A DNA stretch of 37,858 bases from Methylobacterium tarhaniae (GCF_001043955.1 NZ_LABZ01000103.1:1-37858); one strand, 5' to 3'. Positions 23,049-31,402 are shown, counted from the first letter of the stretch. Made by a program: numbers and translations. The notes: generated by a model from the letters alone, not told the origin.

Positions 23049-25880
23049 CTAACTAAGCGCCGACTTCAGCCGGTCGAGCCCCTTGGCCACATCGCCCTTG
23101 ATGTGGACGCGCAGGGCCCGGCGGCCGCGCTCGGAGAGCACGCCGAAATCGCCCCGCGCCTGCGCGGCGATGACGGTGGCGAAGCCGAGGCTGCGGCCCG
23201 GGATGGCGAGGTCGGGCGCCTCCGAGGTGATCTGCAGGAAGACGCCGCTGTCGGGCCCGCCCTTGTAGGCCTGGCCGGTCGAGTGCAGGAAGCGCGGCCC
23301 GAACTCGGCGCAGGTCGCGACGTGCTTGGTCTCGCGCAAGGCGACCCGGGCGGCCTGGAGCGGCGCCAGATGCCCGGGGTTGCGGGTGACGTAGGCGAGC
23401 AGCGCAACGTAGTCCCCGCCCTTCACGCGCCCGATCTGCTCCTTGATCCAGCTCACCGGATCGGAGCCGGCGCCGGCCTTGCGCAGGGCCTCGGCATTGG
23501 CCGCATCGGTGTAGAGCGCGAAACCGTCATCCTCCGCCACCGGCGTCTCGGCCGGCAGGGAGCCGTTCGTCTCGGCGGCCGAGAACAGCTCGCGGGTCTT
23601 GATCTTGCTCGCCTCGACGTCGGGCTGGTCGAACGGGTTGATGCCGAGCACCGCGCCCGCCACCGCGGTGGCGATCTCGAAGCGGAAGAATTCCTGCGGC
23701 AGGCTCGCCTTGGAGGCGAGGGCGATCCGCACCACCGGGTGGCCGGCCCCCTCCAAGGCCGTGACGGCGGCGTCCTGGCCGGCATCGGCGCCGTCCTCGA
23801 GGCGCAGATAGACGAAGAACCGGTCGGTCCCGTAGGCGGCGGGGGCGGCGAGCGGCTCGTTGTCGATCGGGATCAGGCCCTTGCCTTCCTTGCCGGTCGA
23901 TTCGGCGATCAGCTGCTCGACCCAGGCGCCGAAGGTGTCGATGCCGGGCGAGGCGACGAGCGTGACCTTGTCACGGCCTTCGACGGTCGCGGCGGTCCCC
24001 ATGGCGAGGCCGAGCTGCACGCCCGGGTTCAGGTCCGGCGGCACGTCGGAGCCGCAGGAGCGCACCATGGTGCAGGCGCTCTCCAGGAACGCCGCGACGT
24101 CGAGCCCCATGGCGGCGGCCGGGACGAGCCCGAAGGCCGAGAGCACGGAATAGCGCCCGCCGATCTGCTTCACGCCGTGGAAGATGCGCCGGAAGCCGTC
24201 CTCCTTGGCGGCCTTCTCCATCGCCGAGCCCGGGTCGGTCACGGCGACGAAGTGGCGGCCGGCCTTGTCGCGCCCGACCACGTCGCGCATCCGGCCGAGG
24301 AAGTAATCGCGGAAGACGTTGGGCTCGAGGGTGGAGCCCGACTTCGAGGCGACGATGAACAGGGTGCGCTCCAGGTTCACCGCGGCCTCGACCGCCCGCA
24401 CCTCGTCCGGATCGGTCGAATCGAGGATGCGCAGGCGCGGGAAGCCGGGCTGCGGCCCATAAGTCTCGGCCAGGACCTCCGGCCCGAGGCTGGATCCGCC
24501 CATGCCGAGCACCACCGCGTCGGTGAAGCCCTCCTGCTTCACCTCCGCCGCGAAGGCGGCGTAGTCGGCCGCCTTCTTCGCCTCATCCTCCACGATGGTG
24601 AGCCAGCCGAGCCATTGCGCCTCGTCGGCGCCGCTCCACACGCCCGCATCGCGCTGCCACAGGCGGCGCACCAGCCCGTCCTTGCGCCAGGTCTCGATCG
24701 CCTTCTTCACCGGCTCGTCGAGGCTGCCGAGCGAGAGCGCCTGCCGGTCGAGACCGTCGCCTAAGAACTTCTGGCGCTTGCCGGCGACCGCACCCAGCAC
24801 CTTGTCGGCGGCGTCGACGAAGAGCTGCACGCCCTCCTCGACGAGCTGGCGCGCCACCGCGTCGAGGTCGATCCCGGCCTTGGCGAGGTGCGCGAGCACC
24901 CGCTCGGCCTCGTCGACGCCCTCTTCCAGGCTCGCCCGCACCGTGCCGTGGTCGCGGAACGCATCCATCGTCGCCGGCGGGATGGTGTTGACGGTGTTGG
25001 GGCCGATCAGTTCCTCGACGTAGAGCACGTCGGAATAGGCCTTGTTCTTGGTGCCGGTCGAGGCCCAGAGCAGGCGCTGCGGATGCGCGCCCTTGGCCGA
25101 AAGCGTCTGCCAGCGATCGCCGGCGAACAGGCGCTTGTAGCGCTGATAGGCGAGCTTGGCGTTGGCGATCGCCACCTTGCCCTTCAGGCCTTCCAGCGCC
25201 GCCTTCTCGTCCGGGTCGTTGGCCGCCGCAATCTTTTCGTCGAGGAGCTTGTCCACCGCCGCGTCGATGCGGCTGACGAAGAAGCTCGCCACGCTGGCGA
25301 CCCGGCCGATATCGCCGCCGCTCGCGGCGAAGCGCTCCAGGCCCTCGATATAGGCGTTCGCCACTTGCTCGTAGGCATCCTGCGCGAAGAGCAGCGTGAC
25401 GTTGATGTTGATGCCGTCCGCCGTGAGGTCGCGGATCGCCGGGATGCCCTCCGGGGTGGCCGGCACCTTCACCATCAGGTTGTCGCGGGCCACCGCCTTG
25501 TGGAGGCGACGCGCCTCGTCCAGCGTCTCGGCGGTGTTCAGCGCCAGGTAGGGCGACACTTCCAGGCTGACGAAGCCGTCCTGGCCGCCGCTCGCCTCGA
25601 AGACCGGGCGCAGCACGTCCGCTGCCGCCTGGATGTCGGCGATGGCCAGCCCCTCGTAGAGGTCGATCACCCGCCGGTCGCCGGCCGTTCTGAGCGCGTC
25701 GTCGTACTCGTCCGAGTGGCCGATCGCCTTCTCGAAGATCGCCGGGTTCGAGGTCACCCCGCGCAGGCCGTCCTCGTCGACCAGGCGCTTGAGCCCACCG
25801 TCCTGGACGAAACCCCGGGCGACGAAATCGAGCCAGACGGCCTGGTCCTGTTCGGCGTGCAGCTTCTTGAGCGGGTTCAT
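23049..25880 (-). CDS. Bifunctional transaldolase / glucose-6-phosphate isomerase
   Basis: A 943-residue natural fusion. Residues 1 to about 365 are transaldolase, with GLRGVTSNPAIFEKAIG near 39-54 and the Schiff-base Lys138 in LMVKVPATPEGIPAI. From about 395 onward it is phosphoglucose isomerase, with VVLGMGGSSLGPEVL, FIVASKSGSTLEPN, GGRYSVLSAFGLVPA, and a C-terminal block including FLHSTGQAYKGG. The first half links sedoheptulose 7-phosphate and glyceraldehyde 3-phosphate to fructose 6-phosphate; the second half converts that to glucose 6-phosphate, the substrate of Zwf encoded downstream. ATG 25880 is preceded by GGAGACCAGAGGC. Probably the first gene of the cycle-like operon. Confidence 0.96.
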   Translation of the reverse strand: MNPLKKLHAEQDQAVWLDFVARGFVQDGGLKRLVDEDGLRGVTSNPAIFEKAIGHSDEYDDALRTAGDRRVIDLYEGLAIADIQAAADVLRPVFEASGGQDGFVSLEVSPYLALNTAETLDEARRLHKAVARDNLMVKVPATPEGIPAIRDLTADGININVTLLFAQDAYEQVANAYIEGLERFAASGGDIGRVASVASFFVSRIDAAVDKLLDEKIAAANDPDEKAALEGLKGKVAIANAKLAYQRYKRLFAGDRWQTLSAKGAHPQRLLWASTGTKNKAYSDVLYVEELIGPNTVNTIPPATMDAFRDHGTVRASLEEGVDEAERVLAHLAKAGIDLDAVARQLVEEGVQLFVDAADKVLGAVAGKRQKFLGDGLDRQALSLGSLDEPVKKAIETWRKDGLVRRLWQRDAGVWSGADEAQWLGWLTIVEDEAKKAADYAAFAAEVKQEGFTDAVVLGMGGSSLGPEVLAETYGPQPGFPRLRILDSTDPDEVRAVEAAVNLERTLFIVASKSGSTLEPNVFRDYFLGRMRDVVGRDKAGRHFVAVTDPGSAMEKAAKEDGFRRIFHGVKQIGGRYSVLSAFGLVPAAAMGLDVAAFLESACTMVRSCGSDVPPDLNPGVQLGLAMGTAATVEGRDKVTLVASPGIDTFGAWVEQLIAESTGKEGKGLIPIDNEPLAAPAAYGTDRFFVYLRLEDGADAGQDAAVTALEGAGHPVVRIALASKASLPQEFFRFEIATAVAGAVLGINPFDQPDVEASKIKTRELFSAAETNGSLPAETPVAEDDGFALYTDAANAEALRKAGAGSDPVSWIKEQIGRVKGGDYVALLAYVTRNPGHLAPLQAARVALRETKHVATCAEFGPRFLHSTGQAYKGGPDSGVFLQITSEAPDLAIPGRSLGFATVIAAQARGDFGVLSERGRRALRVHIKGDVAKGLDRLKSALS

Positions 25881-25995
25881 GCCTCTGGTCTCCGCGTGCT
25901 TGTCGCAGATGTGGACCGGAAGGGGCCGCTGTCCAGGGGGGAGGGCGGCGAGAAGCTTGGCCGTTCGCTGGGAAATCGAGGCTTGGGCGCGCGTC

Positions 25996-26370
25996 TCAGC
26001 TTTTCGCCGGCCAAGCCGCCGCCACGATGACCAGCACCCAGCCGAGGATCAGGACCATTCCGCCGCCCGGCGCCGCCATCGGGAAGAGCGGCTGCTGGGC
26101 GAGGGCCCGCACCGAGAGGTCGCCGGAGAAGAGCGCGAGGCCGAGCGCCAGGGCGAAGCCCGCCGCCCGCGCCGGGAGCGGATGGGCGCGGCCGCTGCCG
26201 GCGAGCAGCGCGAGGGCGAGAAGGGCAGGGGCGTGGAAGAGGAGGAATTGCGCGGCGGTGGCGAGGCTCGTCGCGCCGGCGATGTGGGCCGCCGCCGCCG
26301 AGAGCGCCACGCCGAGCGCGCCGGCCAGACCCGACAGCGCGATCAGGGCCCGGTCGGCGGGATGGGTCAT
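25996..26370 (-). CDS. DUF423 family membrane protein
   Basis: A 124-residue protein with four predicted membrane helices, of the YgdD/DUF423 family ([21 protein letters not shown] at the start, [16 protein letters not shown] at the end). Function of the family is not established. ATG 26370 overlaps the engB stop as ATGA, so it is translationally coupled to that gene and is the last gene of the rpmH-rnpA-yidC-engB cluster. It lies 115 bp upstream of tal-pgi. Confidence 0.85.
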   Translation of the reverse strand: MTHPADRALIALSGLAGALGVALSAAAAHIAGATSLATAAQFLLFHAPALLALALLAGSGRAHPLPARAAGFALALGLALFSGDLSVRALAQQPLFPMAAPGGGMVLILGWVLVIVAAAWPAKS

Positions 26371-27047
26371 TCGCCGCGCTCGGCGAGCAGCCGGGCGATG
26401 CTGGCGCGCAGATCCGTGACGCCGTCGTCGGTGCGGCTCGAGGTCAGGATGATCTCCGGATAGGCCGCCGGCCGCCGGGCGATCGCCGCCGCGGTGGCAT
26501 CGAGCCGGGCCTGGATCTCATGCTTCTTGAGCGCGTCCGACTTGGTGAGCACGATCTGGTAGGAGACGGCGGCCTTGTCGAGCCCGTCCAGCACCTCGGC
26601 GTCGTTCGGCTTGATGCCGTGGCGCGAGTCGATCAGCACGTAGACCCGGGCGAGGTTGGCCCGCCCGCGCAGGTAGGAGTGGATCAGCTCGGTCCAGGCC
26701 GCGACCTTCGCCTTCTCGACCGCGGCGTAGCCGTAGCCCGGCATGTCGACGAGGACGAGCTTGCCGCCACCAATGTCGAAGAAGTTGAGCTGCTGGGTGC
26801 GTCCCGGCGTGTGCGAGGTGCGCGCGAGCGCGTTGCGGCCGGTGAGCGCGTTGATCAGGCTCGACTTGCCGACATTGGAGCGGCCCGCGAAGGCGATCTC
26901 GTGCCCCCGCATCGGCGGCAGGATCTCGAGCTTGTCGGCGGCATAGAAGAAGTCGGCGGAGCCGGCGAAGAGCAGCCGCCCCGCTTCGCGCAGGGCGGCT
27001 TCCTTCTCGGCCTCGGCAAGAGTCTCTTTCTGAGGCTGGTCCTGCAT
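26367..27047 (-). CDS. ysxC: Ribosome biogenesis GTP-binding protein YsxC/EngB
   Basis: A 226-residue GTPase. G1 is GRSNVGKSS (55-63), followed by the [15 protein letters not shown] switch I segment, G3 DMPGYG (101-106), and G4 TKSD (168-171). This is the essential EngB/YihA family that acts in 50S assembly. There is an N-terminal extension of about 45 mostly charged residues before the G domain, common in alphaproteobacteria. The start is 1 bp after the yidC stop, so the two genes are coupled. Confidence 0.95.
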   Translation of the reverse strand: MQDQPQKETLAEAEKEAALREAGRLLFAGSADFFYAADKLEILPPMRGHEIAFAGRSNVGKSSLINALTGRNALARTSHTPGRTQQLNFFDIGGGKLVLVDMPGYGYAAVEKAKVAAWTELIHSYLRGRANLARVYVLIDSRHGIKPNDAEVLDGLDKAAVSYQIVLTKSDALKKHEIQARLDATAAAIARRPAAYPEIILTSSRTDDGVTDLRASIARLLAERGE

Positions 27048-27048
27048 A

Positions 27049-28896
27049 TCAGCTCTTGGCCTTCGCGGCCTTCGGGCGTGAGAATGTCGAGCGCAGGTTG
27101 TCCCACAGCTCCACCTTCACCCCGTTGCGCCGCATGATCACGTATTGCTGGATCACCGACAGGGTGTTGTTCCACGCCCAGTAGATCACCAGGCCGGCCG
27201 GGAACGAGCCGAGCATGAAGGTGAAGATGATCGGCATGAAGGTGAAGACCTGGGCCTGGACCGGGTCCGGCGGCGCGGGGTTCATCTTCATCTGCACGAA
27301 CATCGTCACGCCCATGATGAGCGGCCAGATGCCGAGGTGGAGGAGATCGGGCGGCGTGAACGGCAGCAGGCCGAACAGGTTGAACAGCGAGGTCGGGTCC
27401 GGCGCCGCCAGGTCGCGGATCCAGCCGAAGAACGGCGCGTGCCGCATCTCGATGGTGACGAACAGCACCTTGTAGAGCGCGAAGAAGACCGGGATCTGCA
27501 CCAGCACCGGCCAGCAGCCGGCGACCGGGTTGATCTTCTCCTTCTTGTACAGCTCCATCATCGCCTGCTGCTGCTTCACCTTGTCGTCGGCGTAGCGCTC
27601 GCGGATGGCAGTCATCTCCGGCTGGACGGCCTTCATCTTGGCCATCGAGACGTAGGAGCGGTTGGCGATCGGCAGGAAGAGCAGCTTCAGCAGGAAGGTG
27701 ACGACCAGGATCGAGACACCGAAATTGCCGAACAGCCGGTAGAAGAAGTCCAGCGCTTTGAACATCGGCTTGGTGATGAAGTAGAACCAGCCCCAGTCGA
27801 TCAGCAGGTCGAAGCGCTTGATGCCGAGCGACTTCTCGTAGCCGTCGATGGCGCCGACCTCCTTGGCGCCGGCGAAGAGGTGCTGCTCCGACGAGATGCT
27901 GGCGCCGGGGGCGAGCTGCTTGGCCTCGCCGAGGCTGCTCGCCTGGTAGACCTTGGTCGCGCCCTCGTCGCGCTCGGTGAACGAGCCGGTATAGGGGGTC
28001 TTCTGGTCCGGGATGGTGGTGGCGGCCCAGTACTTGTCGGTGATGCCGAGGAAGCCGCCGCTCACGCCGGCCCAGGAATGGCCGCGGGTGCCGGGAGCCC
28101 CCAGCGGGTTCTCCTTGGCCATCTTGTCGTAGGTGAATTCCTGCAGGCCCTGGTCGCCGAGCACGCCGATCATGCCCTCGTGCAGGACGTAGTAGCCCTG
28201 CGTGTGCGGCTTGCCCCAGCGCGAGACGAGGCCGTACGAATAGAGGGTGACGGGGGCGCCGCCCTTGTTCTCGACCGCGTCGGCGACCGTGAACATGAAC
28301 TTGTCGTCGACCGAGATGGTGCGGCGGAAGGTGAGGCCGGCGCCGTTGTCCCAGGTCAGCACCAGCGGCTTCTGCGGCGTGAGCGCGTCGCTCTCGGCGG
28401 TCCACAGCGTGTCGCCGTTCGGCAGCGGGCCGGCGCCCTGACCCACCCAGCCGAACTCGGCGTAGTACGGGTTGGCCGAGCCGATCGGCGAGAGCAGCTC
28501 GATGCGCGGCGAGCTGTTGTCGACGGTCTCGTGGTAGTTCTTCAGGAGCACGTCGTCGATGCGGCCGCCCTTGAGCGCCACCGAGCCGGCGAGCGCCGGG
28601 GTGTCGATGCGCACCCGCGGCGAGCGGGCCAGCGCGTCGGCGCGGCTCGCCGCGAGCGCCGGGCTGCCGGCCGGCGCGCCCGGCAGGGTGCCGGGCAGCG
28701 GCGCGGCGGGACCGCCCTCGCGGGGGCTCGCCGCCGGGCCGTCCTTCGCGGCCTGCGCCCGGGCTGCCTGCTCCTTGGCCGCCTGCTCCTGGCGCTGACG
28801 CTCGACCTGCGGCGCGCTGACGAAGTAGTTCCAGCCGAGCAGCACCGCCAGCGACAGCGCGACGGCGATGATCATGTTCGTCTTGTCGTTACCCAT
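27049..28896 (-). CDS. yidC: Membrane protein insertase YidC
   Basis: A 615-residue Gram-negative-type YidC. TM1 lies at about residues 8-26 ([19 protein letters not shown]), then an Ala/Gln-rich linker and a large periplasmic beta domain (about 80-370). The conserved insertase core of five helices follows, beginning near [20 protein letters not shown] and including [20 protein letters not shown] and FNLFGLLPF. It inserts inner-membrane proteins with or without SecYEG. The C-terminus is basic (KAAKAKS). The gene sits in the conserved order rpmH-rnpA-yidC-engB; the 113 bp to rnpA hold no other gene. The small YidD protein, often found here, is absent. Confidence 0.97.
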   Translation of the reverse strand: MGNDKTNMIIAVALSLAVLLGWNYFVSAPQVERQRQEQAAKEQAARAQAAKDGPAASPREGGPAAPLPGTLPGAPAGSPALAASRADALARSPRVRIDTPALAGSVALKGGRIDDVLLKNYHETVDNSSPRIELLSPIGSANPYYAEFGWVGQGAGPLPNGDTLWTAESDALTPQKPLVLTWDNGAGLTFRRTISVDDKFMFTVADAVENKGGAPVTLYSYGLVSRWGKPHTQGYYVLHEGMIGVLGDQGLQEFTYDKMAKENPLGAPGTRGHSWAGVSGGFLGITDKYWAATTIPDQKTPYTGSFTERDEGATKVYQASSLGEAKQLAPGASISSEQHLFAGAKEVGAIDGYEKSLGIKRFDLLIDWGWFYFITKPMFKALDFFYRLFGNFGVSILVVTFLLKLLFLPIANRSYVSMAKMKAVQPEMTAIRERYADDKVKQQQAMMELYKKEKINPVAGCWPVLVQIPVFFALYKVLFVTIEMRHAPFFGWIRDLAAPDPTSLFNLFGLLPFTPPDLLHLGIWPLIMGVTMFVQMKMNPAPPDPVQAQVFTFMPIIFTFMLGSFPAGLVIYWAWNNTLSVIQQYVIMRRNGVKVELWDNLRSTFSRPKAAKAKS

Positions 28897-29009
28897 GGAC
28901 CCGCGACGCCTGCCGCCAAAAGAGGGGGGCCGGGGGCGGACCTGGCGGCCCGCTCGATCCGGCCCTCACGACCAACACGACGAGGCGATTCCGGCTTCCC
29001 GGGATCGCC

Positions 29010-29513
29010 TCACGAACTCCGTTCCGGGGAACGCCGATCCGGGGCACCTGGCCCCGTTCCCGAGGCTTTGCCCGGCTTGCCGGGATCTCCCTTGCCCAAA
29101 TCCCGCCTGCCCTTGCCGCGCCCCGGATGCCCGCCCTCCGCGGAGGGCGGCTTCGGCCCGCGCGGCTTCGTCACCGCGCCGAGAGCCTGCCGGACATCCT
29201 CGACCAGTTGCGCGAAAGGCGCCCCCAGGGCGTCGCGCCGCCCGATGAGGACCACGTCGACCGCCTTGTCCCGATGCGCCTGGCCGGCCTGGGCCGCCGC
29301 GACCTTGAGGCGACGGCGGATGCGATTGCGCTCGGTGGCGTGGCCTTCGCGCTTCGTCACGGTGAAGCCCACGCGCAGGCCGCCCGGCGGTCCATCGTCC
29401 CGCAGGCGGCCCTGTGCCGTCAGGCGCTCGGTATGGAAACGGCGGCCCTTGGCCGCCGCCAGATAGTCCGGGCGCCGGGTGATCCGGCCGATCGGCGGCG
29501 AAGCACCGGTCAT
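29010..29513 (-). CDS. rnpA: Ribonuclease P protein component
   Basis: A 167-residue RnpA. The core has GLRVGFTVTKREGHATERNR, then the diagnostic RNR-containing basic helix RNRIRRRLKVAAAQAG, and DVVLIGRRDAL. It binds RNase P RNA and helps pre-tRNA 5' cleavage. From about residue 115 there is a tail of about 50 residues rich in Gly, Lys, Arg and Pro (GGHPGRGKGRRDLGKGDPGK) beyond the domain; most RnpA proteins are 110-130 residues. GGAG lies before ATG 29513. It follows rpmH by 46 bp. Confidence 0.93.
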   Translation of the reverse strand: MTGASPPIGRITRRPDYLAAAKGRRFHTERLTAQGRLRDDGPPGGLRVGFTVTKREGHATERNRIRRRLKVAAAQAGQAHRDKAVDVVLIGRRDALGAPFAQLVEDVRQALGAVTKPRGPKPPSAEGGHPGRGKGRRDLGKGDPGKPGKASGTGPGAPDRRSPERSS

Positions 29514-29559
29514 CGCGGCACTCCGGTCAACGCGGCGCTTGCGGGCACCGCGAGGGGCC

Positions 29560-29694
29560 TTAGGCCGACAGGCGCTTGCGGCCGCGGGCGCGGCGGGCAG
29601 CGATCACCTTGCGGCCGCCGACGGTGGCCATGCGGGCACGGAAGCCGTGGCGGCGCTTGCGCACGAGCTTCGACGGTTGATAGGTTCTCTTCAC
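29560..29694 (-). CDS. rpmH: 50S ribosomal protein L34
   Basis: A 44-residue protein, typical of L34. It begins [20 protein letters not shown] and ends [12 protein letters not shown]. It starts with GTG at 29694, preceded by GGAGAACGAGCC. First gene of the rpmH-rnpA-yidC-engB cluster; a good sigma-70-type promoter lies 120 bp upstream. Confidence 0.96.
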   Translation of the reverse strand: MKRTYQPSKLVRKRRHGFRARMATVGGRKVIAARRARGRKRLSA

Positions 29695-29777
29695 GGCTCG
29701 TTCTCCGAAGGCCGGGGCCGGCCGCACGCGTCGCGCTGCCGAGGCCCTCGTGGTCCAGAATGTCTTGGCGAAAGCGA

Positions 29778-29800
29778 ACCGCGCCCGAATGGGGCGCGGT
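29778..29800 (-). other. Hairpin in the presumed rpmH leader
   Basis: Perfect 9-bp stem ACCGCGCCC/GGGCGCGGT with a 5-base loop. It lies between the predicted promoter (29814-29842) and the GTG of rpmH, so it would be transcribed as part of a 5' leader of about 110 nt. It could be regulatory or just structural. Confidence 0.4.
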
Positions 29801-29813
29801 CACGTCGCGCCGG

Positions 29814-29842
29814 TGTATGGCGGAATGGTCCCCGCGAGTCAA
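29814..29842 (-). promoter_or_regulatory. Sigma-70-type promoter of rpmH
   Basis: On the minus strand, -35 TTGACT (29837-29842) and -10 CATACA (29814-29819) with a 17-base spacer. It is the best promoter-like sequence in the gap upstream of rpmH. Confidence 0.55.
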
Positions 29843-29916
29843 TCGCGTTAAGGATCGCGCCCGGGAGCCTGCAGGGCCCCTTGCAGGGGACCTGCCCCAG
29901 CACGAGGGAGACGCCG

Positions 29917-30111
29917 ATGTTCGACGACGCCGAGAGCCTGCGGCGACCGCAGACGAGTGTCCATCAGGTCGGCCAGGACCTGTCGACCCTGTCGGTCTCC
30001 GATCTCGACGAGCGAATCGAGGCCCTGCGCCGCGAGATCGCCCGGCTCGAGGGGGAGCGGCAGCGCAAGCAGGCCTCACAGGAGGCGGCTCGGGCGGCGT
30101 TCAAGTTCTGA
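29917..30111 (+). CDS. DUF1192 family protein
   Basis: A 64-residue protein ending in a coiled-coil (LSVSDLDERIEALRREIARL then EGERQRKQ), the standard DUF1192 layout found across Hyphomicrobiales. The ATG follows GAGGGAG. Function unknown. Its last codons (FKF-stop) lie inside the first unit of a 16-bp tandem repeat, so repeat copy-number change would leave the protein intact while altering the 3' region. Confidence 0.85.
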   Translation: MFDDAESLRRPQTSVHQVGQDLSTLSVSDLDERIEALRREIARLEGERQRKQASQEAARAAFKF

Positions 30112-30149
30112 GACGGGCAAGTTCTGAGACGGGCAAGTTCTGAGACAGG
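30102..30149. repeat. Tandem repeat, three 16-bp units over the DUF1192 stop codon
   Basis: Unit CAAGTTCTGAGACGGG at 30102-30117, 30118-30133 and (two differences at the end) 30134-30149. The first unit contains the stop codon TGA at 30109-30111. Confidence 0.9.
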
Positions 30150-30458
30150 ACGGATCGCGGAGGCGCGTGCCGTTTCGGGACAGCCCGCGGGACAGTCGGC
30201 AGCCCGACCGTTCGCCGCCCGACGCGCGGCACGCTCGCGTCGCCCCCGCCTCCGCGACGGCTCCTCGGGACGGCAGGGGGCACCCGGGGGAGGCCTGCCG
30301 GGCGGCGGCGCTCGCTCCTGCCTCCCGGGCAGCCCTGCCTCCGGCAGCGCGCAAGGAGCCCCATCGCCCCCGTCGCCGCGAGACCCGCCCAGGGCGGCAG
30401 GCCGTGATGGGCTACCCGCCTGGGCCATCGGCACTTTCCGCGCCGCGCCGCCGGGGAG

Positions 30459-30490
30459 TTAACCACTCTTTAAGCTTTCCAGGCGATAAG
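30459..30490 (+). promoter_or_regulatory. CtrA box and promoter of the candidate sRNA
   Basis: TTAA-CCACTCT-TTAA at 30459-30473 matches the full CtrA consensus TTAA-N7-TTAA exactly. A -10-like GATAAG at 30485-30490 puts the CtrA box over the -35 position, the usual arrangement at CtrA-activated promoters. Binding itself is inferred. Confidence 0.6.
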
Positions 30491-30496
30491 GATGCC

Positions 30497-30593
30497 AGTC
30501 CAGCTTTCTGGATGTCGAGTGGTCTCTGTCCACTCTGTTTGATGCCTCCCTGTACGACTCTTTCGCCGCCCCACCGGGGCGGCTTTCTTTTTT
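30497..30593 (+). ncRNA. Candidate small RNA (about 97 nt) with intrinsic terminator
   Basis: Predicted from structure, not homology. Hairpin 1 is TCCAG-CTTT-CTGGA (30499-30512). Hairpin 2 is GAGTGG-(7)-CCACTC (30517-30535). Then comes an unpaired stretch with CCTCCC at 30545-30550, an anti-Shine-Dalgarno-like seed common in alphaproteobacterial sRNAs. It ends in the terminator at 30565-30593. The 5' end is estimated from the -10 at 30485-30490. No ORF with a ribosome site fits inside. Neighbouring rcdA starts 186 bp later in the same direction. Confidence 0.6.
30565..30593 (+). terminator. Strong intrinsic terminator
   Basis: Perfect 8-bp all-GC stem GCCGCCCC/GGGGCGGC with a 3-base loop, followed by TTTCTTTTTT. 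It is oriented for plus-strand transcription and cannot serve the upstream DUF1192 gene alone, being 450 bp beyond its stop. Confidence 0.85.
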
Positions 30594-30655
30594 CCGCCCC
30601 TCATTTTCCGCTTCCCCTCGGGATCGCCACCGTCTCGCCCGCGTTCCCATTAAGG

Positions 30656-30670
30656 TTAACCCTTCGTTGA
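30656..30670 (+). promoter_or_regulatory. CtrA-like element upstream of rcdA
   Basis: TTAA-CCCTTCG-TTGA, one mismatch from TTAA-N7-TTAA, with another TTAA six bases earlier (30650-30653). It lies 109-123 bp before the rcdA start. Confidence 0.4.
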
Positions 30671-30778
30671 CGGCGCGCGGCCCGCGCTCTGGCGCTATCG
30701 TTGCGCCAGCTAGCCCGAGCGCACCGTGAATGTCCCGTATCGAGGCGGGACCGGCGTCGCGGTGGCACAGGAGGGATC

Positions 30779-31303
30779 ATGGGCGGGATGGACGTGATGT
30801 TTCGGGTCGAGCAGCCCACGGTGCGGTTCGGTGAGACCTTCGTGGCTTCCGAGAGCTTCAAGATGCTGTTTCGCGAGGGCATGACCCTCGTGGAGGAGAC
30901 CGCGGCCTATCTCGACGGGCCTGGCCGCGACGAATCGCGCCTGCTCGCCCGCCACGCCGCCCTGACCTATGCCAGCGAGAGCATGCGGCTCACCACCCGG
31001 CTGATGCAGATCGCCTCCTGGCTCCTCGTGCAGCGCGCGGTGTCCGAGGGCGAGCTGAGCCTGAGCGAAGCCGCCGAGGAGAAGACCCGGGTGCGCCTCT
31101 CGGCCACCGAGCCGAACGAGACCGCCCCGGTGCTGGTCGCCGAGCTGCCGCTGTCGCTCCAGGCCCTGATCGCCCAGTCGAAGCGGCTGCACGCCCGCAT
31201 CCTCCACCTCGACAAGCTGATCTCCGACGACCGCCCGACGCCCGAGCCGCGGGTCAGCCCGGTCTTCGCCCAGCACGACATGCTGCGGGTGGCCTTCGGC
31301 TGA
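30779..31303 (+). CDS. rcdA: Protease adaptor RcdA (DUF1465), regulator of CtrA degradation
   Basis: A 174-residue protein of the DUF1465/RcdA family: FGETFVASESFKMLFREGMT, LVEETAAYLDGPGRDESRLL and YASESMRLTTRLMQIASWLL match the helical-bundle core. In Caulobacter, RcdA works with CpdR and PopA to deliver CtrA and other substrates to ClpXP at the cell pole during the cell cycle. ATG 30779 follows AGGAGGGATC. A flexible polar tail (from SDDRPTPEPRVSP) is present, as in Caulobacter RcdA, where the tail contacts cargo. CtrA-type sites upstream suggest feedback (inference). Confidence 0.9.
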   Translation: MGGMDVMFRVEQPTVRFGETFVASESFKMLFREGMTLVEETAAYLDGPGRDESRLLARHAALTYASESMRLTTRLMQIASWLLVQRAVSEGELSLSEAAEEKTRVRLSATEPNETAPVLVAELPLSLQALIAQSKRLHARILHLDKLISDDRPTPEPRVSPVFAQHDMLRVAFG

Positions 31304-31364
31304 AGGCCGCGGCCGGGGAGGGCGCGGCCCTCCCCGGCGCCCGGAGGCGGGGCTGATTCGGGCA

Positions 31365-31402
31365 CGAAAAAAGCCCCGGCCGGGCGGCCGGGGCTTTTTT
31401 CG
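31365..31402. terminator. Bidirectional intrinsic terminator between rcdA and rpmE
   Basis: Perfect 18-bp inverted repeat, arm CGAAAAAAGCCCCGGCCG (31365-31382) with its complement at 31385-31402. The A6/T6 runs at the foot of the stem serve as U-tracts in both directions, for rcdA (plus) and rpmE (minus). Confidence 0.93.

Larger units (their letters stand above)
30112..30778. other. Long intergenic region between DUF1192 gene and rcdA
   Basis: 667 bp. The first 300 bp are GC-rich with no supported gene. From 30459 there is a CtrA box, a promoter-like -10, a candidate small RNA ending in an intrinsic terminator at 30593, and then a second CtrA-like element at 30656-30670 ahead of rcdA. Open frames through here have no ribosome sites or recognisable products. 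Confidence 0.6.

Noticed and set aside
21822..24764. Very long plus-strand open frame (980 codons) opposite the gnd and pgi genes
   Set aside because: It is the antisense shadow of GC-rich genes: composition is Arg/His/Asp/Gly-biased, with no recognisable domain and no ribosome site.
27145..29466. Long plus-strand open frame opposite yidC and rnpA
   Set aside because: Same antisense artefact; the minus-strand genes carry unmistakable YidC and RnpA motifs.
30102..30149. CRISPR or phage attachment site
   Set aside because: Three direct 16-bp units without spacers, no integrase and no tRNA nearby.
30150..30450. RNase P RNA or another structured RNA in the GC-rich half of the gap
   Set aside because: No conserved RNase P elements could be found, and GC-rich complementarity alone is not evidence.
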